Assembly: GCA_963835935.1 (NCBI GenBank)
Contig: CAWIHK010000005.1
Location: forward strand, 558,001 to 622,000
Length of the DNA: 64,000 bases
DNA from: CAWIHK01 sp963835935
Lineage (GTDB): Bacteria > Bacteroidota > Ignavibacteria > UBA10030 > CAVZMI01
Direction of reading: 5' to 3'
Positions 45,308 to 55,211 of this stretch are shown in pieces. Every line of letters begins with the position of its first letter. Position 1 is the first letter of the stretch. A program made the translations under genes and the position numbers. Under the pieces are notes generated by a model. The model was given only the letters and a program-made list of their open reading frames with translations. It had not been told where the DNA came from and made no database searches.

Positions 45308-46348
45308 CTAATATCCTTCTGACTCTACTTTTACTTTTCCATGGAATATCCGGTAGACAAAAATAAAATATCCAGCCGTCAGGATAATTCCGATGATCCA
45401 CCATGCAATTCCAACACTCAATCCGTAATTATTTGTCAGTGTATTGTAAACGGTTAGATTATATTGAGAACCAGTGGAGGCCGGTAAAACATTTGGAAAC
45501 ATGCCAAAGGCAGTCCCGCCAAGCGTACCTGCAATGAATATTGTGGAAGATAAAAAGGCTAAGAGATCATTTTGTTTGCGATTGAAATATATCATTCCGT
45601 CAACTCCAATTACTGCCAGAACTAAAAATATTGATCCAAAAGTATGATATGTAAAATGTTTTAATACTTCTGGACGAATAGTAATAACGGATCCTAAAGC
45701 TATAATTGATAAAATGACCACGCCGATGATTCCTTTGAACGCGATCGATCGTGCACGTATTTGTAAATCACCGCTTGTTTTTAATGCAACATAATTTGCT
45801 CCATGAGTGGTCAACGTAAATAAAGCGACAAGTCCCATAGTAACAGTAAACCAATCGAGTACGCCGGCTTGCGGAACGACCGTAAATGTTGTCCAGAGCG
45901 GAACGAAAAAATATCCGGTTTGATCGAGCGGAACACCGCGAATTATATTTCCAAGCGCAGCACCGAAAAATATTGCAAGTAAAATACTCGAAATCGAAAA
46001 CGAAGTATCCCAGAAAGTTTTCCATATCGGATTCTGAACATGATGTCGAAATTCGATGCCCAGCGCACGCAACATGAATAACCATAACACAATCATGAGC
46101 GGTAAATAAAAACCGCTGAAGCTGGATGCATATAAAAGAGGAAACGCAAGAAATAAGGAACCACCGGTTGATAAAAGCCAGACCTCATTGCCATCCCACA
46201 CCGGACCAATTGCATTAATAATCATACTGCGTTCTTCTTCAGTTTTTGCAATGATCAAGTGGATAATGCCTGCTCCAATATCAAATCCATCAAGAATGAC
46301 GTACATCGTTAACATAAAAGCGATTATCCAAAACCAGAGAATTTCCAT
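45308..46348 (-). CDS. cydB: Cytochrome bd ubiquinol oxidase subunit II
   Basis: The 346-residue protein has the CydB N-terminus (FMLTMYVILDGFDIGAGIIH), IGPVWDGNEVWLLSTGG and the later FRHHVQNPIWKTFWD, with about eight to nine membrane segments. It pairs with CydA in the high-affinity terminal oxidase used at low oxygen. It follows cydA by 22 bases. No cydX-like small gene is seen after it. Confidence 0.95.
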   Translation of the reverse strand: MEILWFWIIAFMLTMYVILDGFDIGAGIIHLIIAKTEEERSMIINAIGPVWDGNEVWLLSTGGSLFLAFPLLYASSFSGFYLPLMIVLWLFMLRALGIEFRHHVQNPIWKTFWDTSFSISSILLAIFFGAALGNIIRGVPLDQTGYFFVPLWTTFTVVPQAGVLDWFTVTMGLVALFTLTTHGANYVALKTSGDLQIRARSIAFKGIIGVVILSIIALGSVITIRPEVLKHFTYHTFGSIFLVLAVIGVDGMIYFNRKQNDLLAFLSSTIFIAGTLGGTAFGMFPNVLPASTGSQYNLTVYNTLTNNYGLSVGIAWWIIGIILTAGYFIFVYRIFHGKVKVESEGY

Positions 46349-46370
46349 TCTTTTCTTCCTTATCTCTTAA

Positions 46371-47696
46371 CTAATTTTTAGCCGATTCCGGACCATGATT
46401 TATTTCTTTGATAACAAGAAATAAAAATAAAATACCCAATAGAAGATACATTCCAAGAAATCCGATTAAGGTGAAAATACCGTTACCCGCAGAAACATTT
46501 GTCGATATCCCATTTGCGGTTCTCATCAAACCATACACGAGCCATGGCTGGCGACCGAGTTCTGCTGTCATCCAACCCGCCGTGTTTGCGATGTAAGGAA
46601 ACGGGAATGACAGCATCAAAATCCATAAAATCCATCTCGTCTCGAATAATTTTTTTATTAAAAGATAAAAAAGAGACACGAACAATATCGCAATAAAAAT
46701 TGTTCCCAGTCCGACCATGATATGGTAACTATAATACAGTAATGGTATATTATCCGGCCAACAATCATGCGGAAAGGCATTTAGACCTTTCACTTCTGCA
46801 TTCCATCTTTGATATGTAAGAAAGCTTAATAATTTTTGGACATACAAAGGATTATCAATTTGTTGTTTGGTGATGTCGGGCTGACCGATTATAATTAATT
46901 CTGCGCCTTGTTTCGTTTCAAACAAACCTTCCATTGCCGCGAGCGTAAGCGGTTGTTTTTCAGCAATTAATTTTCCCTGTCCATCACCGGTAGGAAATAT
47001 AAGAAGCAATGAAAATAATATTCCTGTGATGACACCAATTCTGATAAAAAGTTTTGCATGTTCAATATCTTGCTGATTAAGCAAATAATAAGCACCGACA
47101 GACGCCATGACAAACGATGCAGTTACAACTGCGCCTGCCATTGTATGAGCGTATTGCCAGAGTGCCCATGGATTTATCAATAGAGCCCAGAAGTCTTGAA
47201 GATAAACTGTTCCGTCGGATGTTACAGAATATCCGATCGGATTTTGCATCCAGGCATCCGTAGCAACAATAAAATATCCGGAGAGCCACGAGCCAAGCCA
47301 AACTGCAATAGCTGACAGAAAATGTCCTATTTTTCCGACACGTTTTTCACCAAAAATAAGTAATCCCAAAAAAATTGATTCAAGAAAGAATGCAAACATA
47401 CCTTCCATTGCTAATGTTTGACCTATTACTCCTCCTGCGAATTGCGAAAATTTCGCCCAATTTGTACCAAATTGAAATTCCATTGGAATACCGGTAATCA
47501 CACCCATCGCAAAATTGATAGCAAATATTTTGGTCCAGAATCGTGCTGCAATGTTAAAGCGTTCGTCTTTCTTTATTAGATGAAGTAATTTGAGGATCAC
47601 GATGAGCAGTGCAAGTCCCATCGTGAGTTGTGGAAAAATATAATGATAAGTGATGGTGAACGCGAAATGAATTCTGTGAACGGTTAATGCATCCAT
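46371..47696 (-). CDS. cydA: Cytochrome bd ubiquinol oxidase subunit I
   Basis: The 441-residue protein carries the heme-binding subunit: HRIHFAFTITYHYIFPQLTM holds the heme-ligand His18, and GGVIGQTLAMEGMFAFFLES, GDGQGKLIAEKQPLTLAAME and AGWMTAELGRQPW are typical. The Q-loop after KQPLTLAAMEG is short, the form of cyanide-insensitive-type bd oxidases rather than E. coli CydA. It is the first gene of cydAB on the minus strand and implies respiration at low oxygen. Confidence 0.95.
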   Translation of the reverse strand: MDALTVHRIHFAFTITYHYIFPQLTMGLALLIVILKLLHLIKKDERFNIAARFWTKIFAINFAMGVITGIPMEFQFGTNWAKFSQFAGGVIGQTLAMEGMFAFFLESIFLGLLIFGEKRVGKIGHFLSAIAVWLGSWLSGYFIVATDAWMQNPIGYSVTSDGTVYLQDFWALLINPWALWQYAHTMAGAVVTASFVMASVGAYYLLNQQDIEHAKLFIRIGVITGILFSLLLIFPTGDGQGKLIAEKQPLTLAAMEGLFETKQGAELIIIGQPDITKQQIDNPLYVQKLLSFLTYQRWNAEVKGLNAFPHDCWPDNIPLLYYSYHIMVGLGTIFIAILFVSLFYLLIKKLFETRWILWILMLSFPFPYIANTAGWMTAELGRQPWLVYGLMRTANGISTNVSAGNGIFTLIGFLGMYLLLGILFLFLVIKEINHGPESAKN

Positions 47697-47776
47697 ATAA
47701 GAGATTCCTTTTTAAGAATGCCGATTATTAGAAAATATATTCAATCACTCTGACGCTGTCGATTATATATTCTAAT

Positions 47777-48103
47777 CTACTCGATCTTCTTGTATTTATC
47801 GACGCGCACTTCATAGTGCTGTGAACGATCATAAAAGTGCGAGAGAATTTTGCGCGCGGCAGGAGGAACTACAGCCTGCTCGTAATCTTCACCCGCAAAT
47901 ACTCGTACGGAATCCAGAGAATCGAACCACATTATTGTAATGAACTCTACTTCATTCTCAAGAGTCCTACGGTAGAGTTGTATCCCTTCGTATCCCGGAA
48001 TGTGCCGATTTTGAATACCGGTAAAAATCTCTGTTTTTAGTAACTCTTCGTACGCGTCTGCCTTCGCATGTGACGTCCATCCATGCCATATCCTGCTTAC
48101 CAT
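47777..48103 (-). CDS. Small antibiotic-biosynthesis-monooxygenase-like protein
   Basis: ATG 48103, with AAGG upstream, gives 108 residues beginning MVSRIWHGWTSHAKADAYEE; an upstream ATG at 48157 would add an unrelated hydrophobic start. The pattern WHGWTSHAKADAYEELL and later EVEFITIMWFDSLDSVRVFA suggests the dimeric alpha/beta ABM fold (YdhR/heme-monooxygenase-like), of which many members have unknown substrates. It lies between cydA and a membrane protein gene and could be linked to respiration, but that is inference. Confidence 0.6.
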   Translation of the reverse strand: MVSRIWHGWTSHAKADAYEELLKTEIFTGIQNRHIPGYEGIQLYRRTLENEVEFITIMWFDSLDSVRVFAGEDYEQAVVPPAARKILSHFYDRSQHYEVRVDKYKKIE

Positions 48104-48205
48104 TATTTTTGCCTTCAATATCTTTGAAAAATATTCTATAAATTTATTGAGTTGCAAAATAAATTAAAATAATCGATTAAGCAATAATGAAGTTAATTTT
48201 TCAAC

Positions 48206-48718
48206 TTACAATTCTGAAAATCCTGCTCGTTGCAATCTCCTGTATTCTGACCATGTCAATCCAATTAAAAGAATATCAAGGAATGTAAAAATTAAAAGCC
48301 AAATTGAATGACTGTGAAAATATCGTTCCATCTGATAAAAAATAAATATAAACAAAAAAACTATAGACAATGGATATGACCATAATTTCTTTTTATAGAG
48401 TAGATAGATAATCACGAGTTTCGCGATCCCATGAGAGAGAAGATACAATACTCCGAAATGCTGCATACTTGTCGTATATGCTTGTCCGAAACGAACAAGG
48501 TAACAAGCCCAGGCTTTATCAGGATTTGCGACGAGTTCATGCTGAGTAAGAGCGACAATAATATGATTGACTGTTTCAGGTTTCATGAAAATTAGAATGA
48601 TGCCGCCGGCAATTTCGAGCAAACCGTCGATTGCTTTCAATAGAATCCCGGTCTCAAATCCCATATGAAGGATTTTGTCCGTTTCCTTTTTATTCTTAAA
48701 ACTTTTTGGGATCTTCAT
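48206..48718 (-). CDS. DUF2127-like membrane protein
   Basis: The 170-residue protein has four hydrophobic segments (for example GLLEIAGGIILIFM, HFGVLYLLSHGIAKLVIIYL and WLLIFTFLDILLIGLTW) and the pattern of the DUF2127 family: a GFETGILLKAIDGLLEIAGG start and HGIAKLVIIYLL in the middle. Function unknown. It lies between the hybrid kinase and the ABM-like gene on the same strand and may be co-expressed. Confidence 0.65.
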   Translation of the reverse strand: MKIPKSFKNKKETDKILHMGFETGILLKAIDGLLEIAGGIILIFMKPETVNHIIVALTQHELVANPDKAWACYLVRFGQAYTTSMQHFGVLYLLSHGIAKLVIIYLLYKKKLWSYPLSIVFLFIFIFYQMERYFHSHSIWLLIFTFLDILLIGLTWSEYRRLQRAGFSEL

Positions 48719-48776
48719 TACTAGATAATCTTAAATTATTATCGCGATGGCTTTTTATCTTAAATTGAAAATCTTG

Positions 48777-51700
48777 TCATCTCGAGAGTTTTACAGTATC
48801 GAGAATTTCTCTAATTTTAAATAAAACATCACATGCCTGTAACGGTTTATTAATAATATCACAAATTCCCGATTTTATCAATTCTGCTTTTTTCTCAGGT
48901 TCAATAAAGCCTGTATAGATAAGAAACAAAATTTGAGGATTGATTTCTTTTATCCTAAAATAGACTTCTTCACCGCTGACTTTTGGTAATCCAAAATCGG
49001 AAAGGATAAGCGCTATATCATTACGATGAGCGGTATAGGATTCAACTCCTTCATCACCGTTTTTTGCAGTAATGACTTTGTATCCTTTATCTTCGAGAAC
49101 TTCGACAAACATATCTCGTATCAATTCTTCATCTTCAATTAGAAGAATAGTTTCGTTTCCTGCGGGAGCCGAAGATATTTCGACACTTGGAAGGCTTTGC
49201 ACATCTAATTTTTTTTCAGAAGCAGGGAGATAAATAAAAAACGTTGTTCCTTTATTAACTGCGCTTTGTACGTCGATAAAACCGTCATGGCTTTCAATGA
49301 TTCCGAACGTAACGGAGAGGCCAAGCCCTGTTCCTTTTCCCAATTCTTTCGTTGTGAAAAATGGATCGAAGATTCGTTTCAATGTCAATTCATCTATTCC
49401 GATTCCTGTATCGGTAACGGTAGTGAGAACATATCGTGATGCAGAAGCGCGGGGGAACTTTGCTTTAACATCATTCAAATGCAACTCTTTCGTTTCAAAA
49501 CTTAGATTCCCTCCCGCCGGCATTGCATCGCGGGCATTGACGCATAAATTTAGAAGGACTTGATGCAATTGAGTCTGGTCGCCAATAACAGGAGGTAAAT
49601 TCTTAGCAAGGCTATTTGTAACAATGATTTTTTTTGGAAATGTTTCTTCTAATAACCTCGAGATATCCGTGATCAACTCGTTCATGGAAACAGATTGGAG
49701 ATTCGTCTCTGTCTTCCGCGCAAACATCAATAGTTGTTTCACCAATTGCGTTCCGCGGTTTGTGGCTTTCGTCATCATCTCAAGTCTGTGGAGAAGCCTT
49801 TCTTGATTGTCCTTTTTTTCTGCAATCAAATTAATATTTCCGGATATGATGTGAAGAATGTTGTTAAAATCATGCGCGATGCCTGCGGCGAGAATACCGA
49901 GCGATTCTAATTTTTGTGCCTGCATCAACTGATCTTCCAGATTTTTTCTTTGTTCCTCAGCTTTTTTCTGTTCTGAAATGTCGATGAAAAATTCAACAAG
50001 ATGTTGACGCCCGTACAGCATTATTGGAACCACGGTTTTTATAATCGGGATTGAAGTACTATCGAACCTTAAAATAAAGTGTTCCGAGTTATCAATATGT
50101 CGTTCGAAATCAAGAATAGGACATTTATCTTTATCGGCAGGACAAACATTATGATGACATGGTTTTCCGATTACATTTTCGCGGGCCGTGCCGATTAATT
50201 GAAGCGCATACGGATTCGCGTCGACGATAATATGTGATTCAGCATCGAGAATTAATATTCCTGCTTGAATGCTATCGAGGATAACTTTCAAGCGGGCTTC
50301 GCTATTTCTCAATTCCTCTTCCGCACGCTTTTGGGAAGTTATATCGCGGTCTATTCCGATGGTATAATGTTTTCCATGCATCCTCATTGCAACACCGACG
50401 TATTCGATAATATTATCTTTTCCATCGGGCCGAATCCATGAAAATGTTCCGCGAAATGATTTACCGTCTTCTAATCCTTGTATAGATGCATGATCGATTT
50501 CACGTGTTAGAGGTTTTAGTAATTGATACGGGTATTTGATCTGTAGTAATTCTTCTCGTGTGCGTCCAGTCTGTTCTGCAAAACGATCATTGAAATCCAC
50601 CAGTTCTCGTTTATATGGATCTGGATTTTCTTCCACGACATTGATCCCGTCGTACGCATTTTCGAAAATCATTCGGAACTTTTCTTCACTTTCGCGTAAT
50701 TCAACTTCTGTACGCCTTGGTTCTGTTACATCGCGATCAATTCCGATAGCATACAATTTTCCTCGAATCCTTAAAATTACGCCGATGTATTCGATGATAT
50801 TATCTTTCCCGTCAGGACGAATCCACGAGAAGGTTCCCCGAAATACTTTTCCGTGCTCCATCGATTCAATATTTGTACGATCCAATTCCTGCGTCAATGT
50901 TTTCATAAGAGGAAATGTGCAGCCGATTTTTATAAGTTCTTCCCGGTTGCGGCCTGCTTGTTCGGCATATCGTTCATTACATTCGAGAAGTCTTCGTTTC
51001 TCGGGATCTGGACTTTCTTCGAATAGACAGATTCCATCATATGCATTTTCAAAAATCAAGCGGAATTTTTCCATTGATTCTTTCAATGCTTCCTGTTGAA
51101 GTTTCCGTTCTGTTATGTCGCGACACAAAGAAAGAATTCTAGTCTCAGAACCTGATTGCAGTACAGTTGCATTGATCTCAACCGGCACGTAACCGCCTTC
51201 TTTATTTATATAATCAATTTCGAGATTTCGAATATATCCTTGCCTCAGGCATCGAATAATCTCGGAAGCATTTCGCGCTCTGTCATAAGGAGCGGTCCAT
51301 TCAATAACATTTTTTCCTATTATTTGTAAAATTGATTCATGGCCAGTAAGACGAACGTATTCTGAATTGGCGTCGCATACCCACCCTTCGTCATCGAGAA
51401 TTACAAATCCTGTGCCTGTTGTCTCGATGAGTGTGCGATATTTCTCTTCACTGTCGCGTAGTTCGGATTCTATGAGACGCTGTTGCGTAACATCACGGTC
51501 GATTCCGATGTTATATATTTTTCCGCGGATATCGACAGATACGCTTGTATATTCAATAATATTTTCTTTTTTATCAGGCCTGATCCAAGAAAATGATCCA
51601 CCATACGGGATTTCAAGATGTGTATGGTCGTTTGTCAGAGGAGTAATTATTTTTATATGGTTTTCAATAAGAAGAGAGATTAAGCCAATACGAAGCAATT

Positions 51701-53174
51701 CTTCTTTTGAATGGCCGGATAATTCTGCATACCGCCGATTGCAATCAACAAGCCTCCTATCTTTTCCGTCAGGCGTTTGTTCATAAATACTGATACCGTC
51801 GTAGGCTTGTTCAAAAATCATACGGAATTTTTCAGAAGAAGCCTGAAGCTCTTCTTCCATTTGCTTGAGCTTGGTAATATCGTGAACAAGGACAAGGAAA
51901 TGGCTACCCGGAGATTGGCTATCTCCTATTGCACTGATGGAGAGCTCGTACCAATGCGGTCCATCATGTAAATCTAATTTAAACGATCCCCCACGGTACC
52001 AACCAAGTTGAGTTACCTTTCCGATTGCTTCATGAATAATTGCCGCCGCCTCGGTTGATAAAACATCTTCCACGATCTTTCCGGAAAATTCACCACCAGG
52101 AATTTCGATTTCCGAATGTTTAGGAATATGGTAATCGTAAATAACACCTTTTTGATCAACCTCAAGCAATAAATCGGGTATTGCTTCCAATGTTGCATGA
52201 AGTTTATCATTTGATTCCTTTATGGTTTTCTCAGAAACTTTTCTGTCTGTTATATCTATCACGTTTGTTATGCGATACTGAACATGATCACGATTATTCG
52301 TTATGGTTATAACATCAACGAGTGCAGGAAAACGAGAACCATCTTTTCTGATGTGCATGGTCTCAATAATGTGATGTCCCTGTTTTGAAATATTCTTTAA
52401 CTGTTGATCGGCTCTCTCTCGATATTCAGGTGCAAGGAGGTTGCTAATGCTTTTGTGCATTAATTCATCTACACTAAAACCGTGCATTTCTGCAAATGCA
52501 TGATTCATTAGCTCGATTGTTTGTTCTGGTCCGCTATCGATTACAATGCCCCACCCGGCATTTTCCGTAATTTGTGCCCACTGTTGCTGGGTATCTTTAT
52601 GAAGTGAAATTTTTTTAAAATTCTCTCGTAATTTATTGATGAAATAACCTGCAGCTAAAGAAGTCACCACAAGAATAACAACGGCGTCGATAAGATTTTC
52701 TAGAGAGGTGTGCCGACTCATTTTCGTAATCAAAACACCATTGAGCTCAGCAATAATGACGCCGGAGATACAAAAAATTGTTACAATAGTAAGAATAATA
52801 AATGGACGTTTTTTCAAAAGTAATCCCGCTATCAGAATTGTCGCAGGATAAATTGTGATGGCAATATCATGGCTTCCCTCGCCACTTGTAATCAAAAGAA
52901 GAGTTGTTGTTATTAACATTGTGATCGATAAGAGATAGACAGCTATAGATGTGAAACCGCGTCGATTTAACCATGCAGTGATGAACACGCAAAGCACTTG
53001 GAAACAAAGTGCCTGAACTGCAAACCAGTGATTAGATATCGCATTATGGAAAATCGGAAATATAATGAATACAGCTATCCCCACGCAGAGAATGAAGACA
53101 GTTCCGCTTATCAGATTTTTTTCTTCATCGTCAGTCGGTGTTGGACCGAAGCGAATATAAAATCTATTTAACAT
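48777..53174 (-). CDS. Hybrid sensor histidine kinase with about seven PAS domains
   Basis: A 1465-residue hybrid kinase. Residues 20-185 hold about six membrane segments. PAS domains follow near 200-312, 322-438, 446-570, 574-692, 700-820, 829-950 and 960-1070; modules three, five and six are near copies of each other (shared FSWIRPDGKDNIIEY and IGIDRD), a recent internal expansion. The histidine phosphoacceptor is H1101 in AAGIAHDFNNILHIISG, typical of NtrB-like kinases, followed by the N-box LLNLCVNARDAM and G-boxes DTGIGID and GTGLGLS. A receiver domain ends the chain (about 1341-1462) with phosphoacceptor D1393 in LSDFGLP. No partner regulator gene adjoins. It likely senses a redox, metabolic or small-molecule signal. 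Confidence 0.9.
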   Translation of the reverse strand: MLNRFYIRFGPTPTDDEEKNLISGTVFILCVGIAVFIIFPIFHNAISNHWFAVQALCFQVLCVFITAWLNRRGFTSIAVYLLSITMLITTTLLLITSGEGSHDIAITIYPATILIAGLLLKKRPFIILTIVTIFCISGVIIAELNGVLITKMSRHTSLENLIDAVVILVVTSLAAGYFINKLRENFKKISLHKDTQQQWAQITENAGWGIVIDSGPEQTIELMNHAFAEMHGFSVDELMHKSISNLLAPEYRERADQQLKNISKQGHHIIETMHIRKDGSRFPALVDVITITNNRDHVQYRITNVIDITDRKVSEKTIKESNDKLHATLEAIPDLLLEVDQKGVIYDYHIPKHSEIEIPGGEFSGKIVEDVLSTEAAAIIHEAIGKVTQLGWYRGGSFKLDLHDGPHWYELSISAIGDSQSPGSHFLVLVHDITKLKQMEEELQASSEKFRMIFEQAYDGISIYEQTPDGKDRRLVDCNRRYAELSGHSKEELLRIGLISLLIENHIKIITPLTNDHTHLEIPYGGSFSWIRPDKKENIIEYTSVSVDIRGKIYNIGIDRDVTQQRLIESELRDSEEKYRTLIETTGTGFVILDDEGWVCDANSEYVRLTGHESILQIIGKNVIEWTAPYDRARNASEIIRCLRQGYIRNLEIDYINKEGGYVPVEINATVLQSGSETRILSLCRDITERKLQQEALKESMEKFRLIFENAYDGICLFEESPDPEKRRLLECNERYAEQAGRNREELIKIGCTFPLMKTLTQELDRTNIESMEHGKVFRGTFSWIRPDGKDNIIEYIGVILRIRGKLYAIGIDRDVTEPRRTEVELRESEEKFRMIFENAYDGINVVEENPDPYKRELVDFNDRFAEQTGRTREELLQIKYPYQLLKPLTREIDHASIQGLEDGKSFRGTFSWIRPDGKDNIIEYVGVAMRMHGKHYTIGIDRDITSQKRAEEELRNSEARLKVILDSIQAGILILDAESHIIVDANPYALQLIGTARENVIGKPCHHNVCPADKDKCPILDFERHIDNSEHFILRFDSTSIPIIKTVVPIMLYGRQHLVEFFIDISEQKKAEEQRKNLEDQLMQAQKLESLGILAAGIAHDFNNILHIISGNINLIAEKKDNQERLLHRLEMMTKATNRGTQLVKQLLMFARKTETNLQSVSMNELITDISRLLEETFPKKIIVTNSLAKNLPPVIGDQTQLHQVLLNLCVNARDAMPAGGNLSFETKELHLNDVKAKFPRASASRYVLTTVTDTGIGIDELTLKRIFDPFFTTKELGKGTGLGLSVTFGIIESHDGFIDVQSAVNKGTTFFIYLPASEKKLDVQSLPSVEISSAPAGNETILLIEDEELIRDMFVEVLEDKGYKVITAKNGDEGVESYTAHRNDIALILSDFGLPKVSGEEVYFRIKEINPQILFLIYTGFIEPEKKAELIKSGICDIINKPLQACDVLFKIREILDTVKLSR

Positions 53175-53350
53175 ATAAAATTCATGCCTTCTATCATAAT
53201 CGGAAATCTATGAGAAAGACTGAAGAAATGTATGAAGAAATTGCTCTATTTCCTTGCAACTATTTCAATTGTACATTTAATAACTTATAAAGACTAGGAA
53301 AGAATATATCTGTTCCTGCTTAATTTTATTATCTTTTTTTATATTATCGC

Positions 53351-53379
53351 TTGATTATCATGCAGAAAATTCTTAATTA
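53351..53379 (+). promoter_or_regulatory. Promoter-like pair upstream of the first leader element
   Basis: TTGATT (53351-53356) and TAATTA (53374-53379) are spaced by 17 bases. A transcript would start near 53386, about 16 bases before the conserved leader element. Bases 53175-53350 contain nothing I can recognise. The match is modest, but the arrangement mirrors the second element at 60000-60028. Confidence 0.45.
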
Positions 53380-53401
53380 ATATAAGAAATGAAGTAATTA
53401 A

Positions 53402-53509
53402 GATCGAGATCGGTGAAAAAAAAGTATTCTGAGTATTCCGTAGTACCAGTTTACTCGCAACAACACCATGGCTAATAACAAGAGATTGATATGCGGACCA
53501 CCGACTAAA
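53402..53509 (+). ncRNA. Putative structured leader element, copy A (upstream of gdhA)
   Basis: This 108-base stretch and the one at 60059-60167 share GATCGAGAT, ATTCCGTA, CTAAT, GCGGA and ACCGACTAAA in the same order; by hand count the gaps between them are 24, 29 and 16 bases in both copies, and then 2 here against 3 there. TCGGTG (53410-53415) can pair with CACCGA (53499-53504), closing the domain, and GAGTA (53431-53435) pairs with TACTC (53452-53456). It lies in the leader of glutamate dehydrogenase, 311 bases before the ATG. I do not recognise a described RNA family; a ligand-binding or protein-binding leader is inference. Confidence 0.5.
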
Positions 53510-53535
53510 TATTGAATCTCCTGCAATTAACATCC

Positions 53536-53607
53536 TACTTGGTGACACTCAGATCTACGATCGGGTTTAGAACAATTGAGGTGTAGAAGTACCAGTTTTT
53601 TCTTTTT
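53536..53607 (+). terminator. Terminator-like hairpin in the gdhA leader (possible expression platform)
   Basis: TACTT (53536-53540) can pair with AAGTA (53587-53591), and inside it ACACTC (53545-53550) with GAGGTGT (53578-53584, one bulge). TTTTTT, then C and TTTTT, follows. The stem is imperfect and the loop large. If real it could be switched by the element upstream; copy B has no obvious counterpart. Confidence 0.35.
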
Positions 53608-53820
53608 ACACATCAGTACCATCAAGTCAGTAGAAAATCCATATTTCAGATTTGTACTATGCATCTATGGAATCATTCTGATTGAGGTATTTTTTTCATC
53701 ATCATTGTTGTTCTTTTAAAAAAAAGTGATACAAAATAAGGAAAACCGCCATGGCTAATTTTCTAAAATTTTGGATCACACATTTTAATTATTCAATAAA
53801 CTGATCCTTTGGAGGTTCTT

Positions 53821-55182
53821 ATGTCGAGTTATGTGAAAGATCTTGTTAATGATGTAAAATCGAAAAATCCAGCGCAACCTGAATTCCATCAGGCTGTAGA
53901 GGAAGTTGCTGAGTCGCTTGCTATAGTCCTCGATCGTCATCCGGAATATCGCAAGGCCAAAATTCTTGAGCGCATCATCGAACCCGAGCGTGTTATCATG
54001 TTTCGAGTACCGTGGGTCGACGAACAAGGTGAGGTACAGATCAACCGTGGTTATCGTATTCAAATGAACAGCGCAATCGGACCATATAAAGGCGGCTTAC
54101 GTTTCCATCCTTCAGTTACACTTGGTATCCTAAAATTTCTTGCCTTTGAACAAGTATTCAAAAATAGTTTGACAACATTACCAATGGGTGGCGGCAAAGG
54201 CGGTTCTGATTTTGATCCAAAAGGAAAAAGCGATCTGAAAATTATGCGGTTCTGCCAAGCTTTTATGAGCGAGCTGTTCCGTCACGTTGGTCCCGATACA
54301 GATGTGCCAGCCGGCGATATCGGTGTAGGTGGTCGAGAAATCGGATATCTTTTTGGTCAATATAAAAAATTGCGGAATGAATTCACTGGAGTACTAACCG
54401 GAAAAGGTCTTAACTGGGGCGGTTCACTCATTCGTCCCGAGGCGACAGGATATGGTGCAGTTTATTTTGCAGCCGAAATGCTGTCAACTCGTAATAAAAC
54501 AATGGAAGGAAAAAAATGCCTCGTCTCCGGAAGCGGCAACGTGGCTCAATACACCGTTGAGAAAATTAACCAACTCGGAGGAAAAGTAGTAACACTTTCC
54601 GATTCTAATGGTTATATTTATGATGAGGCGGGGATTGACGAGAAGAAACTCGCGTTTATCATGGATCTGAAAAACGTTCGGCGTGGCCGCATATCGGAAT
54701 ACGCCGATAAATTTAAGGGCGCGGTTTATACACCCGTTGATGCAAAACTCGACTACAATCCGCTTTGGAATCACAAAGCAGAGTGTGCATTTCCAAGCGC
54801 AACGCAGAATGAAATCAACGGCAAGGATGCACAAAATTTACTGAAGAACGGTGTCTATGTGGTGGCAGAAGGCGCTAACATGCCGACGACACTTGAAGGT
54901 GTGAATCATTTTCTTGATGCGAAAATTCTCTATGGTCCGGGAAAAGCAGCAAATGCCGGCGGTGTGGCGACATCGGGATTAGAAATGTCTCAAAACAGTA
55001 TGCGCCTACCATGGACACGTGAAGAAGTGGACAACCGTTTACACCAAATCATGAAGGACATACATAAAACCTGCGTGGTGATGGCTGAACGGTTCGGAAC
55101 ACCTGGTAATTATGTAAATGGTGCGAATATTGGTGGGTTCTTGAAAGTTGCAGATGCGATGATGGATCAAGGCGTCGTCTAG
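53821..55182 (+). CDS. gdhA: Glutamate dehydrogenase (hexameric GdhA type)
   Basis: This enzyme interconverts 2-oxoglutarate plus ammonia and glutamate using NAD(P)H. GGAGG precedes ATG 53821, giving 453 residues, the usual length for the GdhA family. Traits: IGPYKGGLRFHPSVTLGILK, LPMGGGKGGSDFDPKGKSD with the substrate-binding Lys, DVPAGDIGVGGREIGYLFG and a Rossmann GSGNVA motif in the coenzyme domain. It is the biosynthetic-type, usually NADPH-linked subfamily; cofactor not proven. A leader of about 430 bases with a conserved element precedes it, and a hairpin separates it from the next gene, with which it forms an apparent operon. Confidence 0.95.
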   Translation: MSSYVKDLVNDVKSKNPAQPEFHQAVEEVAESLAIVLDRHPEYRKAKILERIIEPERVIMFRVPWVDEQGEVQINRGYRIQMNSAIGPYKGGLRFHPSVTLGILKFLAFEQVFKNSLTTLPMGGGKGGSDFDPKGKSDLKIMRFCQAFMSELFRHVGPDTDVPAGDIGVGGREIGYLFGQYKKLRNEFTGVLTGKGLNWGGSLIRPEATGYGAVYFAAEMLSTRNKTMEGKKCLVSGSGNVAQYTVEKINQLGGKVVTLSDSNGYIYDEAGIDEKKLAFIMDLKNVRRGRISEYADKFKGAVYTPVDAKLDYNPLWNHKAECAFPSATQNEINGKDAQNLLKNGVYVVAEGANMPTTLEGVNHFLDAKILYGPGKAANAGGVATSGLEMSQNSMRLPWTREEVDNRLHQIMKDIHKTCVVMAERFGTPGNYVNGANIGGFLKVADAMMDQGVV

Positions 55183-55211
55183 TCTACGAAAGAGGTGTTG
55201 TACAATCAACG

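Noticed and set aside
45219..45404. Small frame after cydB as a cydX-like subunit
   Set aside because: It overlaps cydB in another frame and has no membrane segment of the CydX type.
50495..50515. Half-parS word TTTCACGTG in the kinase gene
   Set aside because: Only half of the palindrome is present; chance occurrence in coding DNA.
50325..51830. CRISPR-like repeats in the kinase region
   Set aside because: The repeats are in-frame PAS-coding duplications of about 120 codons, not short spaced repeats.
53339..53548. 69-codon minus-strand frame over leader copy A
   Set aside because: No ribosome site, no recognisable protein pattern, and it lies antisense to the conserved leader.
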